A DNA stretch of 64,000 nt, from positions 50,288 to 114,287 of the forward strand of contig CAYZMM010000015.1 in the NCBI GenBank assembly GCA_964479535.1, written 5' to 3'. Below, in pieces: positions 52,637 to 61,144 of this stretch. Source of the DNA: S015-6 sp964479535 (GTDB lineage: Bacteria > Desulfobacterota > DSWW01). Made by a program: the position numbers and the translations under genes. How positions within the stretch are numbered: the first letter of the stretch is position 1; every line of letters begins with the position of its first letter. The notes beneath the pieces were generated by a model that made no database searches, was not told the origin of the DNA, and was given only the letters and a program-made list of their open reading frames with translations.

Positions 52637-53008
52637 TCAGGCGACATCGAGGGCATGACGGGTCAGGTCCTCGAGCGAAACGCGGTCCAATGCCGACTCG
52701 TGGGTGGCCGCCAGGATCACAGGGGGAGCTGCCCCCGCATTCAGGGCTTCCTTCCACCTGTCGGCACAGAGACACCACCTGTCTCCCGGTTTGAGCCCGG
52801 GAAAGCCGGATGCCGGCGAGGGGCTGCTCAGATCATTGCCCCTTCTGCGAGTGAACTCGAGGAAACCTTCGGTCACCTCTGCGCAGATCACGTGAGAGCC
52901 ACGGTCCTGAGGGCCTGTCTCGCAGCATCCGGTGCGGAAGAAGCCGGTTTTCGGTGATTCCCCGCAAACCTCCAGTCTTCCGCCAAGTACATTTCTTCCA
53001 GGTCTCAA
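52637..53008 (-). CDS. DUF2237 family protein
   Basis: 123 residues from a TTG at 53008 with GGAG six to nine bases upstream; no ATG serves this frame. The family pattern is complete: NVLGGRLEVCGESPKTGFFR, TGCCETGPQDRGSHVICAEV, TEGFLEFTRRRGNDLSSPSP, FPGLKPGDRWCLCADRWKEA and APPVILAATHESAL. Conserved Cys (GCC, CLC), His and Asp residues suggest a metal or redox role, but no function is established for the family. The 220 bp between it and the aldolase gene hold only a weak ATTCGGA/TCCGAAT inverted repeat. Confidence 0.85.
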   Translation of the reverse strand: MRPGRNVLGGRLEVCGESPKTGFFRTGCCETGPQDRGSHVICAEVTEGFLEFTRRRGNDLSSPSPASGFPGLKPGDRWCLCADRWKEALNAGAAPPVILAATHESALDRVSLEDLTRHALDVA

Positions 53009-53085
53009 AAGATCTTCTCCGTACAGAAACGGTCCGCAACTCGATGGGTGACATCTTCGAGCAGCCCGCGCTTCGAAGGGAGCGC

Positions 53086-53682
53086 TCAGGCAGACGCGTC
53101 GTCGGGATGCGCGTGCTTGTGCCTGTAGGGACACTTGCAGCCGTGTCCGCAACCGTAGTCACCGCCGTGACCGTATGCCAGAACACCGTGCCAGCATCCG
53201 GCAGGGATCTGACGAAGCTGATCGTCGGTCATCTCTGCCCGTATCCTGAGTCGGAAGTCCATCGCCATGGCCTCCAGCTTCTCCTTGATTCCGGCCAGCG
53301 ACTTCCGCTTCTCCATGATATTCTCCGGCGATGCTTCCGGGTCCCTGAAAAGGGTGTCCAAATCGGCCGCGGTCTTCCGGATGCTCTCCTTCAGATCCGC
53401 GCTTTCCTCCAAAAATTCACCTTGAATTTCGCGGACTTTACTCATTTGATCTTCGCCCAGCTTCAGGCTGTACTTGAGGGCGTGGAGGCAGCCCTTCGCC
53501 TCCGCCATGTAAGGGCATCCGGAGCCTTTGGAAGCAGCCATGTAGGGGCAGCCGGAAGCATGTTCCCCTGTGGTTCCCATCTTCGGGATGAGCAGCAGGA
53601 GGCTCAGAAGAGTGCCGAAGAGAAACAAAGACGTGACGATAGGGTGCCGCTGAGCAACAGATATCGCGAGACGCTTATTCAT
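53086..53682 (-). CDS. Cys/His-rich periplasmic protein, ZraP/CnrR-like (metal-resistance type)
   Basis: 198 residues from an ATG behind AAGGAG. A membrane-spanning or signal helix (IVTSLFLFGTLLSLLLLIPK) is followed by two SGCPYMA repeats, then a charged helical hairpin (LKLGEDQMSKVREIQGEFLE, KRKSLAGIKEKLEAMAMDFR, LRAEMTDDQLRQI-like) of the kind in ZraP/CnrX/Spy proteins. The C-terminus YGCGHGCKCPYRHKHAHPDD is dense in Cys and His. It probably binds copper, zinc or a similar metal in the periplasm. No two-component pair is adjacent. Confidence 0.7.
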   Translation of the reverse strand: MNKRLAISVAQRHPIVTSLFLFGTLLSLLLLIPKMGTTGEHASGCPYMAASKGSGCPYMAEAKGCLHALKYSLKLGEDQMSKVREIQGEFLEESADLKESIRKTAADLDTLFRDPEASPENIMEKRKSLAGIKEKLEAMAMDFRLRIRAEMTDDQLRQIPAGCWHGVLAYGHGGDYGCGHGCKCPYRHKHAHPDDASA

Positions 53683-53942
53683 CGTGATCTCCTTGCGTTC
53701 GATGGGTGATTCGTTTGTAAGTGAGATGCTTTTTCGAGAATTTGGGTTCGTGGCACTTTAGAGTCGAGGGCGACCGGTGGATTCTAGTGTCAGCGAGGTC
53801 CAGGGGAAGCTGGGGAAGAACCAGGAATCGTGCCTGCTATTGTCAGAAATTACCAATCAGAATCGGTGACTTGCATGTCTCTGGGCTGTGCCCCGACCGC
53901 CCCTGGCCACCCTCTGGCCAAGCCGCCTGCAGCCCGAAGCGA

Positions 53943-54407
53943 TCACTCGCCTCCTCGCGAAGTTGACGGAGGGCTTGGTCCGTTATAGCTCGGGCAGCTC
54001 TGCTCATCCTCGATCAGCGGCTTGATGTCCAGGATGGGCGTTCCGTCCAGCATGTCCACCCCTTTTACAAGAATGAGATTCTTTTCGACACCGAGGACTT
54101 CGAGCACCGAGAGTCCGATCGGGTTGGGCCGAATCGGCGAGCAGATGCTGAACACGCCGAGAGGGACCTTGCGGTGGGGAGGCTTCTGGATCAGGGAGTG
54201 CGAGGTGAAAGCAGGACTCTTGTGAAAGTGAAAGATGACCACGATGCGCTGGCCGGCTCTGATGTCCTTCAGTCCCTGCAGATACTCTTCCAGGATGTTG
54301 AGCGTTCCTTCCTTGTCGGAGAAGACCCAGTGCCGGGGAACGTCCCCGGGGTCCGTCCGAACAGAGCCAATCGGCTTCAGGAGGACGGCCTCATCGAATC
54401 TCGGCAT
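53943..54407 (-). CDS. trmO: tRNA (adenine37-N6)-methyltransferase TrmO
   Basis: 154 residues from an ATG at 54407; a GTG at 54422 is the alternative and neither has a strong ribosome site. The fold is the UPF0066/YaeB beta-barrel: LKPIGSVRTDPGDVPRH, IVVIFHFHKSP, RKVPLGVFSICSPIRPNPIG, LSVLEVLGVEKNLILVKGVD and MLDGTPILDIKPLI. TrmO methylates t6A37 of tRNA-Thr using S-adenosylmethionine. The acidic EDEQS tail differs from E. coli. It lies 43 bp after the GAPDH remnant. Confidence 0.9.
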   Translation of the reverse strand: MPRFDEAVLLKPIGSVRTDPGDVPRHWVFSDKEGTLNILEEYLQGLKDIRAGQRIVVIFHFHKSPAFTSHSLIQKPPHRKVPLGVFSICSPIRPNPIGLSVLEVLGVEKNLILVKGVDMLDGTPILDIKPLIEDEQSCPSYNGPSPPSTSRGGE

Positions 54408-54449
54408 GTCCGTATTCCGCACCCGTCTTTTAGAGGCCGGGTGGATGTG

Positions 54450-54710
54450 TCAGAGGTTCCCATGAATGTACGTGCACAGGTCGGCGAGGCGATTCGTATA
54501 GCTCCCGTACTCGTTGTCATACCATCCGAAGATCTTCGCATGAGTGACGGGAACCCGCAAGAGGGTTTCCGGTAGGCTCTCCAATACCTCTCCGGGCAAC
54601 CCCGGGACTTCTCTCAAATCAACCGACAGGAATCCGGTTCGGGTGTGCGTCTCGGATGCCTCGATGATGACCGCCGCCGTATCCCCAACGAAATCGGCGC
54701 TCACATTCTG
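54450..54710 (-). pseudogene. C-terminal remnant of a glyceraldehyde-3-phosphate dehydrogenase
   Basis: The frame reads NVSADFVGDTAAVIIEASET, LPETLLRVPVTHAKIFGWYD and NEYGSYTNRLADLCTYI before the stop. The segment FGWYDNE-x-GSYTNR is the C-terminal NAD-site Asn/Tyr region of GAPDH. About three quarters of the gene, including the NAD-binding loop and catalytic Cys, is absent. Upstream, on the same strand, sequence changes at ~54710 into a different gene in another frame. I read this as a deletion product. Confidence 0.65.
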
Positions 54711-55986
54711 CTCCAGGGGGAACAGGATAGCCAAAGGATCGAAGGCACTTGAGGAAATAGCCTTTGTTCCCGAGATAGATCTGGGTGTCCAGGGTGTAGT
54801 CACTGGATTCGAAGGGGACGAAGCATCGTTCGGGATTGTAGCTCAACAGGAGTGTACGGGTCCTGCGATCCAGGCTCTGGCTCTCCTGGGCGAGACTCGC
54901 GACGACCTTGCCGACGAAATTATCCAGACTCTGGATGCAGAAGCGGCTAGCCAGGTGGTCCCGAATGAACCATTCCCAGGCCTGGTGGCCGATCTGCTCC
55001 GCCGTGGAGCCCGCTGCCGGCGTGAAAGGTAAAGGATGGTTGCCCTGGAGGAGTTGGGAGATCACGGTTTGTAGCGTCCCTTCGTGGATCCCGATGTACT
55101 GTGTCTGGATGATTTCTTTCACTGTGCGTGCGATGATTTGAAAGATGTTCAAGTACTGGTCCACGGTAATCCGTCTGCTTTCCAGCGCATGTTGAAGCAA
55201 GTCCAGGTTGGAGGCGAGAGCTTCCACAGAGATGCCGTCCAGCGCATCCAGGAAGGATTGGAGGCGCTGGGGCGACACCGAGAGGAGGAGATGTTGATAG
55301 TCCCTGCCTCCAAAGAGGCGGTCACGCTCGGACAAGAACCATTCCGTGAGGTCCCCTTGCGAGAGCCAGGTTTCGTGGTTCTTTTCCAGGCAGTGGAGAT
55401 GGAGAGCGGCGAGCCTTTGCAGGCCGTATGCGGGTTCCGCTTCGAGCAGCGTCCGGGCGACTTTCGTGATCTTGGTCGTCCCCTTCGCTGCGGGCAGTGG
55501 CTCCTTCAGGAGCCATGCCTGGAGCCTCGAGAGGACCTGCTCGATCACCGCCTGGTTTCGTTCGGGTGCTGATTTCGCTTCGAGTACGATCAACTCCAGA
55601 AGGTCGAAGAGAGTCGCAAAAACCCGTATCCGTCTCTCTTCGGAAGAACAGCTTTCGAGACTTCGCAGAAGAAGCGAGAAGAAAATGGAAAAGGCTTCCG
55701 GCCCTTTTTCATGCTCGTCATAGTCGTAGAAGTCGCCCAGTGCACGAGCTCGAAGGGGCTCGACGATTTCATCCCAGTCGACGTAAGGATGGTTGACTTC
55801 ACGCAGTAATGACTCGGTGTGTTCCCGGATGCCGACCTTTTCCTTGACGATTTCCAGGAGAAGCTCCTGTTCGGGTGGAATGCGCACGGGGGCCACGGTC
55901 CGCTGCAAGTTCGTATGCAGCGCATCCGATGGAATCGGCAGACGCCCCCCTACAGGGGTTGTGGGCTCGCACTTTACGCTATGCAT
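54711..55986 (-). pseudogene. 5' part of a PEP/pyruvate-binding (PPDK-like) protein, truncated by deletion
   Basis: About 425 residues. Residues 1-~390 are helical and contain no motif I can name (LLREVNHPYVDWDEIVEPLR, YQHLLLSVSPQRLQSFLDAL, QAWEWFIRDHLASRFCIQSL). The end reads IYLGNKGYFLKCLRSFGYPVP followed by P-G, the first nucleotide-binding loop of pyruvate phosphate dikinase and PEP synthase, in the position where such proteins begin their catalytic domain. At 54710 the frame runs into GAPDH sequence out of phase. The catalytic region is therefore gone. The remaining ORF could still be translated. Confidence 0.6.
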
Positions 55987-56061
55987 GGATTCCGAGTCGT
56001 TGCGTGCTTCGGTTCCCCTGGTGGTCCGTCCTGCCAGGGCCGATGGGCTCGACGAGCTCGA

Positions 56062-58062
56062 TCAGGCCACCTCCGCCTCGAGCTGCCTTCTCGCTTCCAT
56101 GTCGAACAAGACCCGATCACGGGCTTTGTCAATCCCCAGTTCCTTGCGCTTCTTGTCGATGTGCTCGATCATCTTCCGGGCGATCTCATACGGATCGGCG
56201 GATACATCCCACGTGCCACCCAAGTCCTTTTCGAGCCCCTTGAAGAGATAATCCTGAAACACCGGGGCCCCGGTGACCGGCAGGCCTATGCCGAACACCG
56301 TGTAGACTCCCGAGGCCACGAAGTAGTGACCAATGCTGATCGCCTTCTCGCTCATCCATTCCGGAGCGGCGCCGGCAGCCGGAAGGTCGCTGATGTCGTT
56401 ACCGAGGCCGCCTGCCTTGACCACCCCGGTAGCCGCCATCAGGATGCGGCTGTTGTCTACACAGGAGCCCATGTGAAGGACCGGCGGAATGCCGACCGTT
56501 TCACACACCTCGGCAAGCCCGGGCCCGCAAAATTCACGGGCCGCTTCGGGGGTGAGAAGCCCGGCCTTGCCGCACGCCATGGCATTGCAACCCGTGGTCA
56601 GCACGATGACGTCGTTCTTCAGGAGTTCCTTGACAACAATGAGATGGTCGCTGTCATGGGCGGTTCGGGCGTTGTTGCAGCCTACCACTCCCCCAATCCC
56701 CCGGATGCGTCCGTTGATGATGTTGTCGTTCAGTGTGTAATAGGTGCCTCGGAAGGAGCCGCCAAGATGGTATTCGATCGACTCATAGGTGAATCCGGCC
56801 ACCATGGGCTGTCTCGCGTCCGGAACGAGGACCTCCGCCCTTCGCCTTGGAAAGTTCTCTACACCCGTCCTGACGATCTCTTTGGCGATCTCCAGTGCCT
56901 TGTGTTCCTCGAATTCTATGTGGACGGCGTTGGACTCCTCCATCTTGGCTCGCGGGTTGGTGGTGATCACCTTGGTGTGGAAGCACTTTGCCACATTCGC
57001 CACATTCTCCATGATGCACTGCACATCCACGACCATTGCATCCACCGCGCCGGTGATGATGGCCAGTTCCTGTTGAAGGTAGTTACCCGCTACGGGCATT
57101 CCGTGCCGCATGAGGATCTCGTTGGCCGTACAGCACATTCCAGCCAGGTTGATGCCCTTTGCGCCCTTGCCCTTGGCCAGCTCGAGCATTTCGGGCGTCC
57201 GGGCGGCTACGACGATCATCTCGGAAAGGAGGGGCTCGTGTCCGTGAATGATGATGTTGACCTGGTCTTCTTCGAGCACGCCGAGATTGATGGTTCCGTG
57301 AATCGGCACCGGAGAGCCGAACAGGATGTCCTGGAGGTCCGTGGCGATCATGGACCCTCCCCAGCCGTCTGCCAGGGCGGCTCGGGAGCACTGCTTCAGT
57401 ATGTTCTTGTAGTCCTGATCCACGCCCATGTGTGTGCGGTGCATGATCTCCACGATCTCGCGATCGATCCCGCGGGGCACGATCCCGGCCTTCTTCCAGG
57501 ACTCGTAACGTTGTTTCGGGGCCCTTTTGGCGAAAAGGAGCTCGCCTTCCTGCTTGCCCCACTCGGCAATCGCCTTCTCTGCCAACTCGACGGCGATTTC
57601 CCGGGTGTCACGGGGTTTTTCCGCCCCCCCCTCCTGTACCGTTACGGGAATGTCGAAGTCTGTGGCCACCTCGATGAGCTTCTTGGTGTCTTGGATGCAG
57701 TAGTCCTCCGTCTCACCGCGGGCGGCTGCGAGAAAGACCTCCGCAACCGCGCGACCGTGATCCGAGTGGGCGGCCGCCCCGCCTGCAACCATGCGGGCGA
57801 AGTTGCGGGCGGCGATCGTATTGGCCGTAGCCCCGCAGAGGCCCATTCGTGTGTCCTCCCCTTTGAGGCCTCCTTTCGGCAGGGGGAGTCGGCAGGGGCC
57901 CTGTGAACAGATCCTGCAGCAGGTTCCCTGTATCCCGATGTTGCAGGGCTTCATCTTGTCGGCGCGGTCGAAAATGGTGGAGATGTTTTCCCTTTGTGCC
58001 TTCTCGATCATTTGCCTGGAAGCCGGGTCTACGCTTTTCACTTTTTCTTCTACGTCTGCCAT
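56062..58062 (-). CDS. cooS: Anaerobic Ni-Fe carbon monoxide dehydrogenase, catalytic subunit
   Basis: 666 residues from the ATG at 58062, behind GGGAGGGAG. It oxidises CO to CO2 at a Ni-Fe-S C-cluster. N-terminal B/D cluster cysteines lie in MKPCNIGIQGTCCRICSQGP and MGLCGATANT. C-cluster ligands are His in NIIIHGHEPLLSE and cysteines in NLAGMCCTANE, VDVQCIME, GVVGCNNAR, TTGCNAMACGKAG and HMGSCVDNSR. All are intact. It has a sigma-54 promoter and a candidate activator site upstream. No cooF ferredoxin, cooC insertase or CO-ligated hydrogenase lies in the window, so the electron acceptor is not shown. Confidence 0.97.
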   Translation of the reverse strand: MADVEEKVKSVDPASRQMIEKAQRENISTIFDRADKMKPCNIGIQGTCCRICSQGPCRLPLPKGGLKGEDTRMGLCGATANTIAARNFARMVAGGAAAHSDHGRAVAEVFLAAARGETEDYCIQDTKKLIEVATDFDIPVTVQEGGAEKPRDTREIAVELAEKAIAEWGKQEGELLFAKRAPKQRYESWKKAGIVPRGIDREIVEIMHRTHMGVDQDYKNILKQCSRAALADGWGGSMIATDLQDILFGSPVPIHGTINLGVLEEDQVNIIIHGHEPLLSEMIVVAARTPEMLELAKGKGAKGINLAGMCCTANEILMRHGMPVAGNYLQQELAIITGAVDAMVVDVQCIMENVANVAKCFHTKVITTNPRAKMEESNAVHIEFEEHKALEIAKEIVRTGVENFPRRRAEVLVPDARQPMVAGFTYESIEYHLGGSFRGTYYTLNDNIINGRIRGIGGVVGCNNARTAHDSDHLIVVKELLKNDVIVLTTGCNAMACGKAGLLTPEAAREFCGPGLAEVCETVGIPPVLHMGSCVDNSRILMAATGVVKAGGLGNDISDLPAAGAAPEWMSEKAISIGHYFVASGVYTVFGIGLPVTGAPVFQDYLFKGLEKDLGGTWDVSADPYEIARKMIEHIDKKRKELGIDKARDRVLFDMEARRQLEAEVA

Positions 58063-58145
58063 GTTGTGCTCCCTCCCCTGTAGAGTGCCAGCAGCTGTTC
58101 CCGATCTCGTTCCGTAATCTCGGGTTCCTGCTTCACATGAATGGA

Positions 58146-58162
58146 ACAAGAAGCATGCCAAG
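58146..58162 (-). promoter_or_regulatory. Sigma-54 type promoter of cooS
   Basis: On the minus strand TTGGCAT-GCTTC-TTGT (58162 down to 58146) fits the -24 (TGGCAC) and -12 (TTGC) elements with correct 5-bp spacing and one mismatch in each. The transcript would start near 58134, ~70 nt before the ATG. Confidence 0.6.
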
Positions 58163-58231
58163 CCGGTGGCAACAGAGAAAAACGAATGGGGGCAGGGTTT
58201 TATGAATAGTTCAAGGAAGGATGGATCGTCA

Positions 58232-58251
58232 GAAACATTGCAATTTGAAAG
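58232..58251. promoter_or_regulatory. Candidate upstream activator site 1 (cooS side)
   Basis: GAAACATTGCAATTTGAAAG shares 17 of 20 bases with the site at 59725-59744. Its core TGCAA-T-TTGAA is a near-palindrome. It lies ~70 bp upstream of the -24 box of cooS, a normal position for an NtrC-family enhancer. Confidence 0.5.
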
Positions 58252-58285
58252 AGTCGGTCGGCCTTATCACTGCATAATAGGACCC

Positions 58286-59653
58286 CTACTTGTTCTTTCG
58301 TTGCCGTCCATCATGTTCAGGAACCTCGATCCTCAGCGACTTGATCTTTCGGAACAGGGTGCTCGGGTTGATGCCCAGTTCCCGGGCAGACAGTGTGCGA
58401 TTCCCGGCGTGCCTGTGAAGAGACTTCTCGATCAGTACCTTCTCCATGGATTTCAGGCTTGCTCCGCTCAATCCATCGAGCATTTCATGATGGGGATGGT
58501 CCCAGAGATACTCCGGCAGGTGCTGCAATTGAATCAGGCCGCTCTTGCAGAGGACAAAGGCATGTTCGATGATGTTCTGGAGTTCCCGAATGTTGCCGGG
58601 ATAGTCGTGCTTCATGAGAATGACGAGTGCTTCTTCAGCCAGCCCGGGAATTTCTTTGTCCTGGAGCCGGTTGTATCTGTCGATGAAATGGTCGATGAGG
58701 AGCGGGATGTCCTCCCGACGCTCCCGCAAGCCGGGCATATCGATATGTATTACATGAATTCGGTAGAACAGATCCTCCCGGAACTTCCCTTCCCTGACGA
58801 GCCTTCGTAGGTTCTTGTTCGTGGCGGCAACCACTCTCATATTTGTCCGTACGGTCTCCACCGAGCCGAGTGGCTCGAAGGTCTTCTCCTGAAGTACCCG
58901 CAGGAGACGCATTTGCATGGCCGGTGAGATATCGCCGATCTCATCCAAAAAGAGGGTGCCCCCGTCTGCGAGCGCAAACCTCCCCGGCTTGTCCCGCTTC
59001 GCATCTGTGAAGGCACCGCGCTTGTAACCAAACAACTCCGATTCCAGGAGCGTATCCGGAAGGGACCCGCAGTTGACCGCTACGAACCGTTTCCTTCTTC
59101 GGTCCGACAGGTTGTGGATGGCCCGCGCAACAAGCTCTTTTCCTGTACCGCTCGCCCCTTCGATCAGCACGCTGCTTTGACTGTCGGCAATCTGAGGCAG
59201 GAGATCGAAGAGGTGCGTAATGGCGGGAGATTGTCCCACAATGTCGCTAACGGTGTGACTCTTCTGCAGCTTCTTCCGGAGTTCTTCGATTTGCCTGAGA
59301 TCCTGAAAGGTTTCTACGCCTCCGATGACATGGCCCTGCTCATCTTGCAGAACAGCGGCAGAGATCTTGATCGGAATACGCTGGTCAGCCGCGTTGATGA
59401 TATAGACGGTCCTCGCCACCGTCGGCTTGCCTGTTGAGAGAGTCTTTCTCAGCGTGCAGTCGTTTTCGCAGATGCTGGCTCGAAACACATCGCTGCACTG
59501 CTGCCCTATTGCAACCTGGCTCTCGACGCCCGTGATCCGCTCCGCTGCCCGGTTGAAAGACGTGATCCGCCAGTTGAGGTCCACCGTGAAGACCCCTTCG
59601 TTAATCGAATCCAGGATCACGTCTCGGCATTCCTGCCATTCGATTCCATTCAT
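58286..59653 (-). CDS. Sigma-54-dependent activator with N-terminal PAS domain (probable CO or redox regulator)
   Basis: 455 residues from the ATG at 59653 behind GGAG. Residues 10-120 form a PAS domain (LDSINEGVFTVDLNWRITSF, FNRAAERITG) with a cysteine pair in ASIC62ENDC66TLRK. The AAA+ domain has Walker A GASGTGKE, the sigma-54 loop GAFTDA (usual GAFTGA), Walker B GTLFLDEIGDI and the R-finger region FREDLFYRI. A Fis-type helix-turn-helix ends the protein (TLSARELGINPSTLFRKIKS). It sits between cooS and the divergent rhodanese cluster, whose promoters look sigma-54 dependent. The Cys pair might sense redox or hold a metal; that is inference. Confidence 0.92.
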   Translation of the reverse strand: MNGIEWQECRDVILDSINEGVFTVDLNWRITSFNRAAERITGVESQVAIGQQCSDVFRASICENDCTLRKTLSTGKPTVARTVYIINAADQRIPIKISAAVLQDEQGHVIGGVETFQDLRQIEELRKKLQKSHTVSDIVGQSPAITHLFDLLPQIADSQSSVLIEGASGTGKELVARAIHNLSDRRRKRFVAVNCGSLPDTLLESELFGYKRGAFTDAKRDKPGRFALADGGTLFLDEIGDISPAMQMRLLRVLQEKTFEPLGSVETVRTNMRVVAATNKNLRRLVREGKFREDLFYRIHVIHIDMPGLRERREDIPLLIDHFIDRYNRLQDKEIPGLAEEALVILMKHDYPGNIRELQNIIEHAFVLCKSGLIQLQHLPEYLWDHPHHEMLDGLSGASLKSMEKVLIEKSLHRHAGNRTLSARELGINPSTLFRKIKSLRIEVPEHDGRQRKNK

Positions 59654-59724
59654 CTTACGCTCCGCGCCGACACCCTCGAGTATCCCCATCTGCAAACTAC
59701 AGATACCAAATCGTAGTGTGCCCA

Positions 59725-59744
59725 GAAACAATGCAACTTGCAAG
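59725..59744. promoter_or_regulatory. Candidate upstream activator site 2 (divergent cluster side)
   Basis: GAAACAATGCAACTTGCAAG, with the perfect palindrome TGCAA-C-TTGCA. It is 109 bp upstream of the -24 box of the rhodanese gene and 72 bp upstream of the regulator's own ATG, so it may also mediate autoregulation. Confidence 0.55.
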
Positions 59745-59851
59745 GAAATTTGTTCGACGTTACTGCGACATGCATGAAAACAAGGGAGATCGTAGCCACG
59801 CCTAGCATCATAAAATATTGGATTGACTATATATTCTTCTCTTTCCCCTGC

Positions 59852-59868
59852 TTGGCACACGGCTTGAA
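59852..59868 (+). promoter_or_regulatory. Sigma-54 type promoter of the rhodanese-USP-oxidoreductase cluster
   Basis: TTGGCAC-ACGGC-TTGA: perfect -24 (TGGCAC, 59853-59858), 5-bp spacer, and TTGA at -12 (TTGC consensus). The start would be ~12 bp downstream, followed by an 80-nt leader. Confidence 0.65.
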
Positions 59869-59950
59869 ATCTCTTCTCATCGCAGGCAAGGGTGCGGGAG
59901 CAAGGCCCTCCCGGAGAGAGCCAATGGAAAGAACCAGAAAGGAGAGAGAA

Positions 59951-60298
59951 ATGGTCCAGGGCATATCGATTCGAGATCTAAAGGAGAAGTTCGACAGAGA
60001 GGAGTCTTTCATCTTGGTGAATGCGGCAGACAACGTCGCGGTTTGCGCAATGGATGCGATTACGGGCACGTACTGCATTCCGAGAAGACAACTCCTGGGT
60101 CAACTGGGAGCCTTGTTTTCCAAGTCCGTCCATTTCGTCCTCTACTGCATCACCCCTCAATGCGCAAAGGAAGCGGCAGAAGAGTTGGATGAGCATGGGT
60201 ACACGAACGTGGAGTATGTGAAGGGTACCCTGGTCGAATGGAAGGACAAGGGGTACCCCACGGAATCCCTGTGGCCGGCATATGATTGGCATGACTGA
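59951..60298 (+). CDS. Rhodanese-domain protein
   Basis: 115 residues from an ATG behind AAAGGAGAG; an earlier ATG at 59924 lacks one. A single rhodanese domain: ISIRDLKEKFDREESFILVN, IPRRQLLGQL, and the active loop HFVLYCITPQCAKEAAEEL with the expected Cys, then GYTNVEYVKGTLVEWKDKGY. The loop lacks the Arg common in sulfurtransferases. It may bind or transfer sulfane sulfur. It is the first gene of the cluster driven by the sigma-54 promoter. Confidence 0.82.
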   Translation: MVQGISIRDLKEKFDREESFILVNAADNVAVCAMDAITGTYCIPRRQLLGQLGALFSKSVHFVLYCITPQCAKEAAEELDEHGYTNVEYVKGTLVEWKDKGYPTESLWPAYDWHD

Positions 60299-60371
60299 CC
60301 CGCTGCGCCCTCTGAGCATTCGGAAACCCTGAATCGTGACAGAGGAAAACAACCCTTCCCAAGGGGGAGAA

Positions 60372-60913
60372 ATGTTCAAGACCGTATTGACGGCGACAGA
60401 CCTTCTGAAGACCTCTGACGGCGCAGTGATGACTGCCATAGAGGTGTGCCGTCGAAATCAGGCCAGGCTCCCGGCGATCCATGTGCTCGAATCTTCGTAC
60501 TCCGGTATTTTTCGGCGCTTTGTCAAGGACTCGAGGACCGGCGAAGAAATGGTGGTCACCAAGGAATATGAGGAGACAAAGAAGTCACTCCCTTTGCCCG
60601 GCATTTCCATACAAGGCTTCAAGGGGAAGTGGATAGCATGAAGCAGAAGCTGGAGAAGTACCGCAAGGATCTGGCCCGAAGATCGGAATGTCATTGCCAG
60701 GTATGGGAGGGCGCGCTCCCGTATCAGGGTATATTGCATTACGCCCGCCGAAACAACGTAGACTTGATCGTTATGGGCTCTCATACAAGTACGAGTGACG
60801 AGAAATGGTACGCAGGTAGCACAGTTCATGAAGTGAGTGCCAGCGCGGATTGTCCCGTCGCGGTTGTCACGCATCCTCAGGACGTATTGAGAATAGACGA
60901 AAGCATACCATGA
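60372..60913 (+). pseudogene. Universal stress protein (UspA family) with a frameshift
   Basis: The first frame (from the ATG at 60372 behind GGGGGAG) reads MFKTVLTATDLLKTSDGAVM, ARLPAIHVLES and VVTKEYEETKKSL, then loses the family and stops at 60641. A second frame reads LQGEVDSMKQKLEKYRKDLA, NNVDLIVMGSHTST, and HEVSASADCPVAVVTHPQDV. Together they make one UspA domain with a shift near 60590-60602. The USP ATP-binding loop (G-x2-G-x9-G-S/T) is altered to GSHTST...GSTVHEVS. Either a real disruption or a sequencing or assembly error. Confidence 0.75.
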
Positions 60914-60934
60914 AAGCCGGGAAAGGGGGACGGA

Positions 60935-61144
60935 GTGAAAATCGGCAACATCCTGAAAGGGCATGAATTCTTCATGAGAGTCTTGGTCCCGATATTGCGA
61001 GGCGGAGTTTCTACCCTCCTGAGCGTAGGCAAGCGCTTTCCTCTGGTGAGTGTGCAGGGAGGCAGAGAAATGGGGCGTCGTGGGGTCATCATCGATGAGG
61101 AGGCGAAGAAAGGAGAATGGGTGTGGAAAAGCATGATTTGGTGA
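60935..61144 (+). CDS. Small ORF, possibly a decayed CBS-domain protein
   Basis: 69 codons from a GTG with GGGGGACGGA upstream. The start (VKIGNILKGHEF) resembles the first strand and helix of CBS-domain proteins. The remainder (GRRGVIIDEEAKKGEWV) does not continue convincingly, and the 3' end overlaps the next gene by 22 bp in another frame. Probably a remnant. I cannot exclude that it is simply spacer. Confidence 0.25.
   Translation: MKIGNILKGHEFFMRVLVPILRGGVSTLLSVGKRFPLVSVQGGREMGRRGVIIDEEAKKGEWVWKSMIW

Noticed and set aside
58990..59020. GAFTDA instead of GAFTGA as evidence that the activator is inactive
   Set aside because: The D variant occurs in many PAS-type sigma-54 activators as I recall, and the rest of the AAA+ motifs are intact.
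60600..60641. The TGA ending the first USP frame as a possible selenocysteine codon
   Set aside because: The family continues in a different frame, not in the same one after the TGA, and no SECIS-like hairpin follows.
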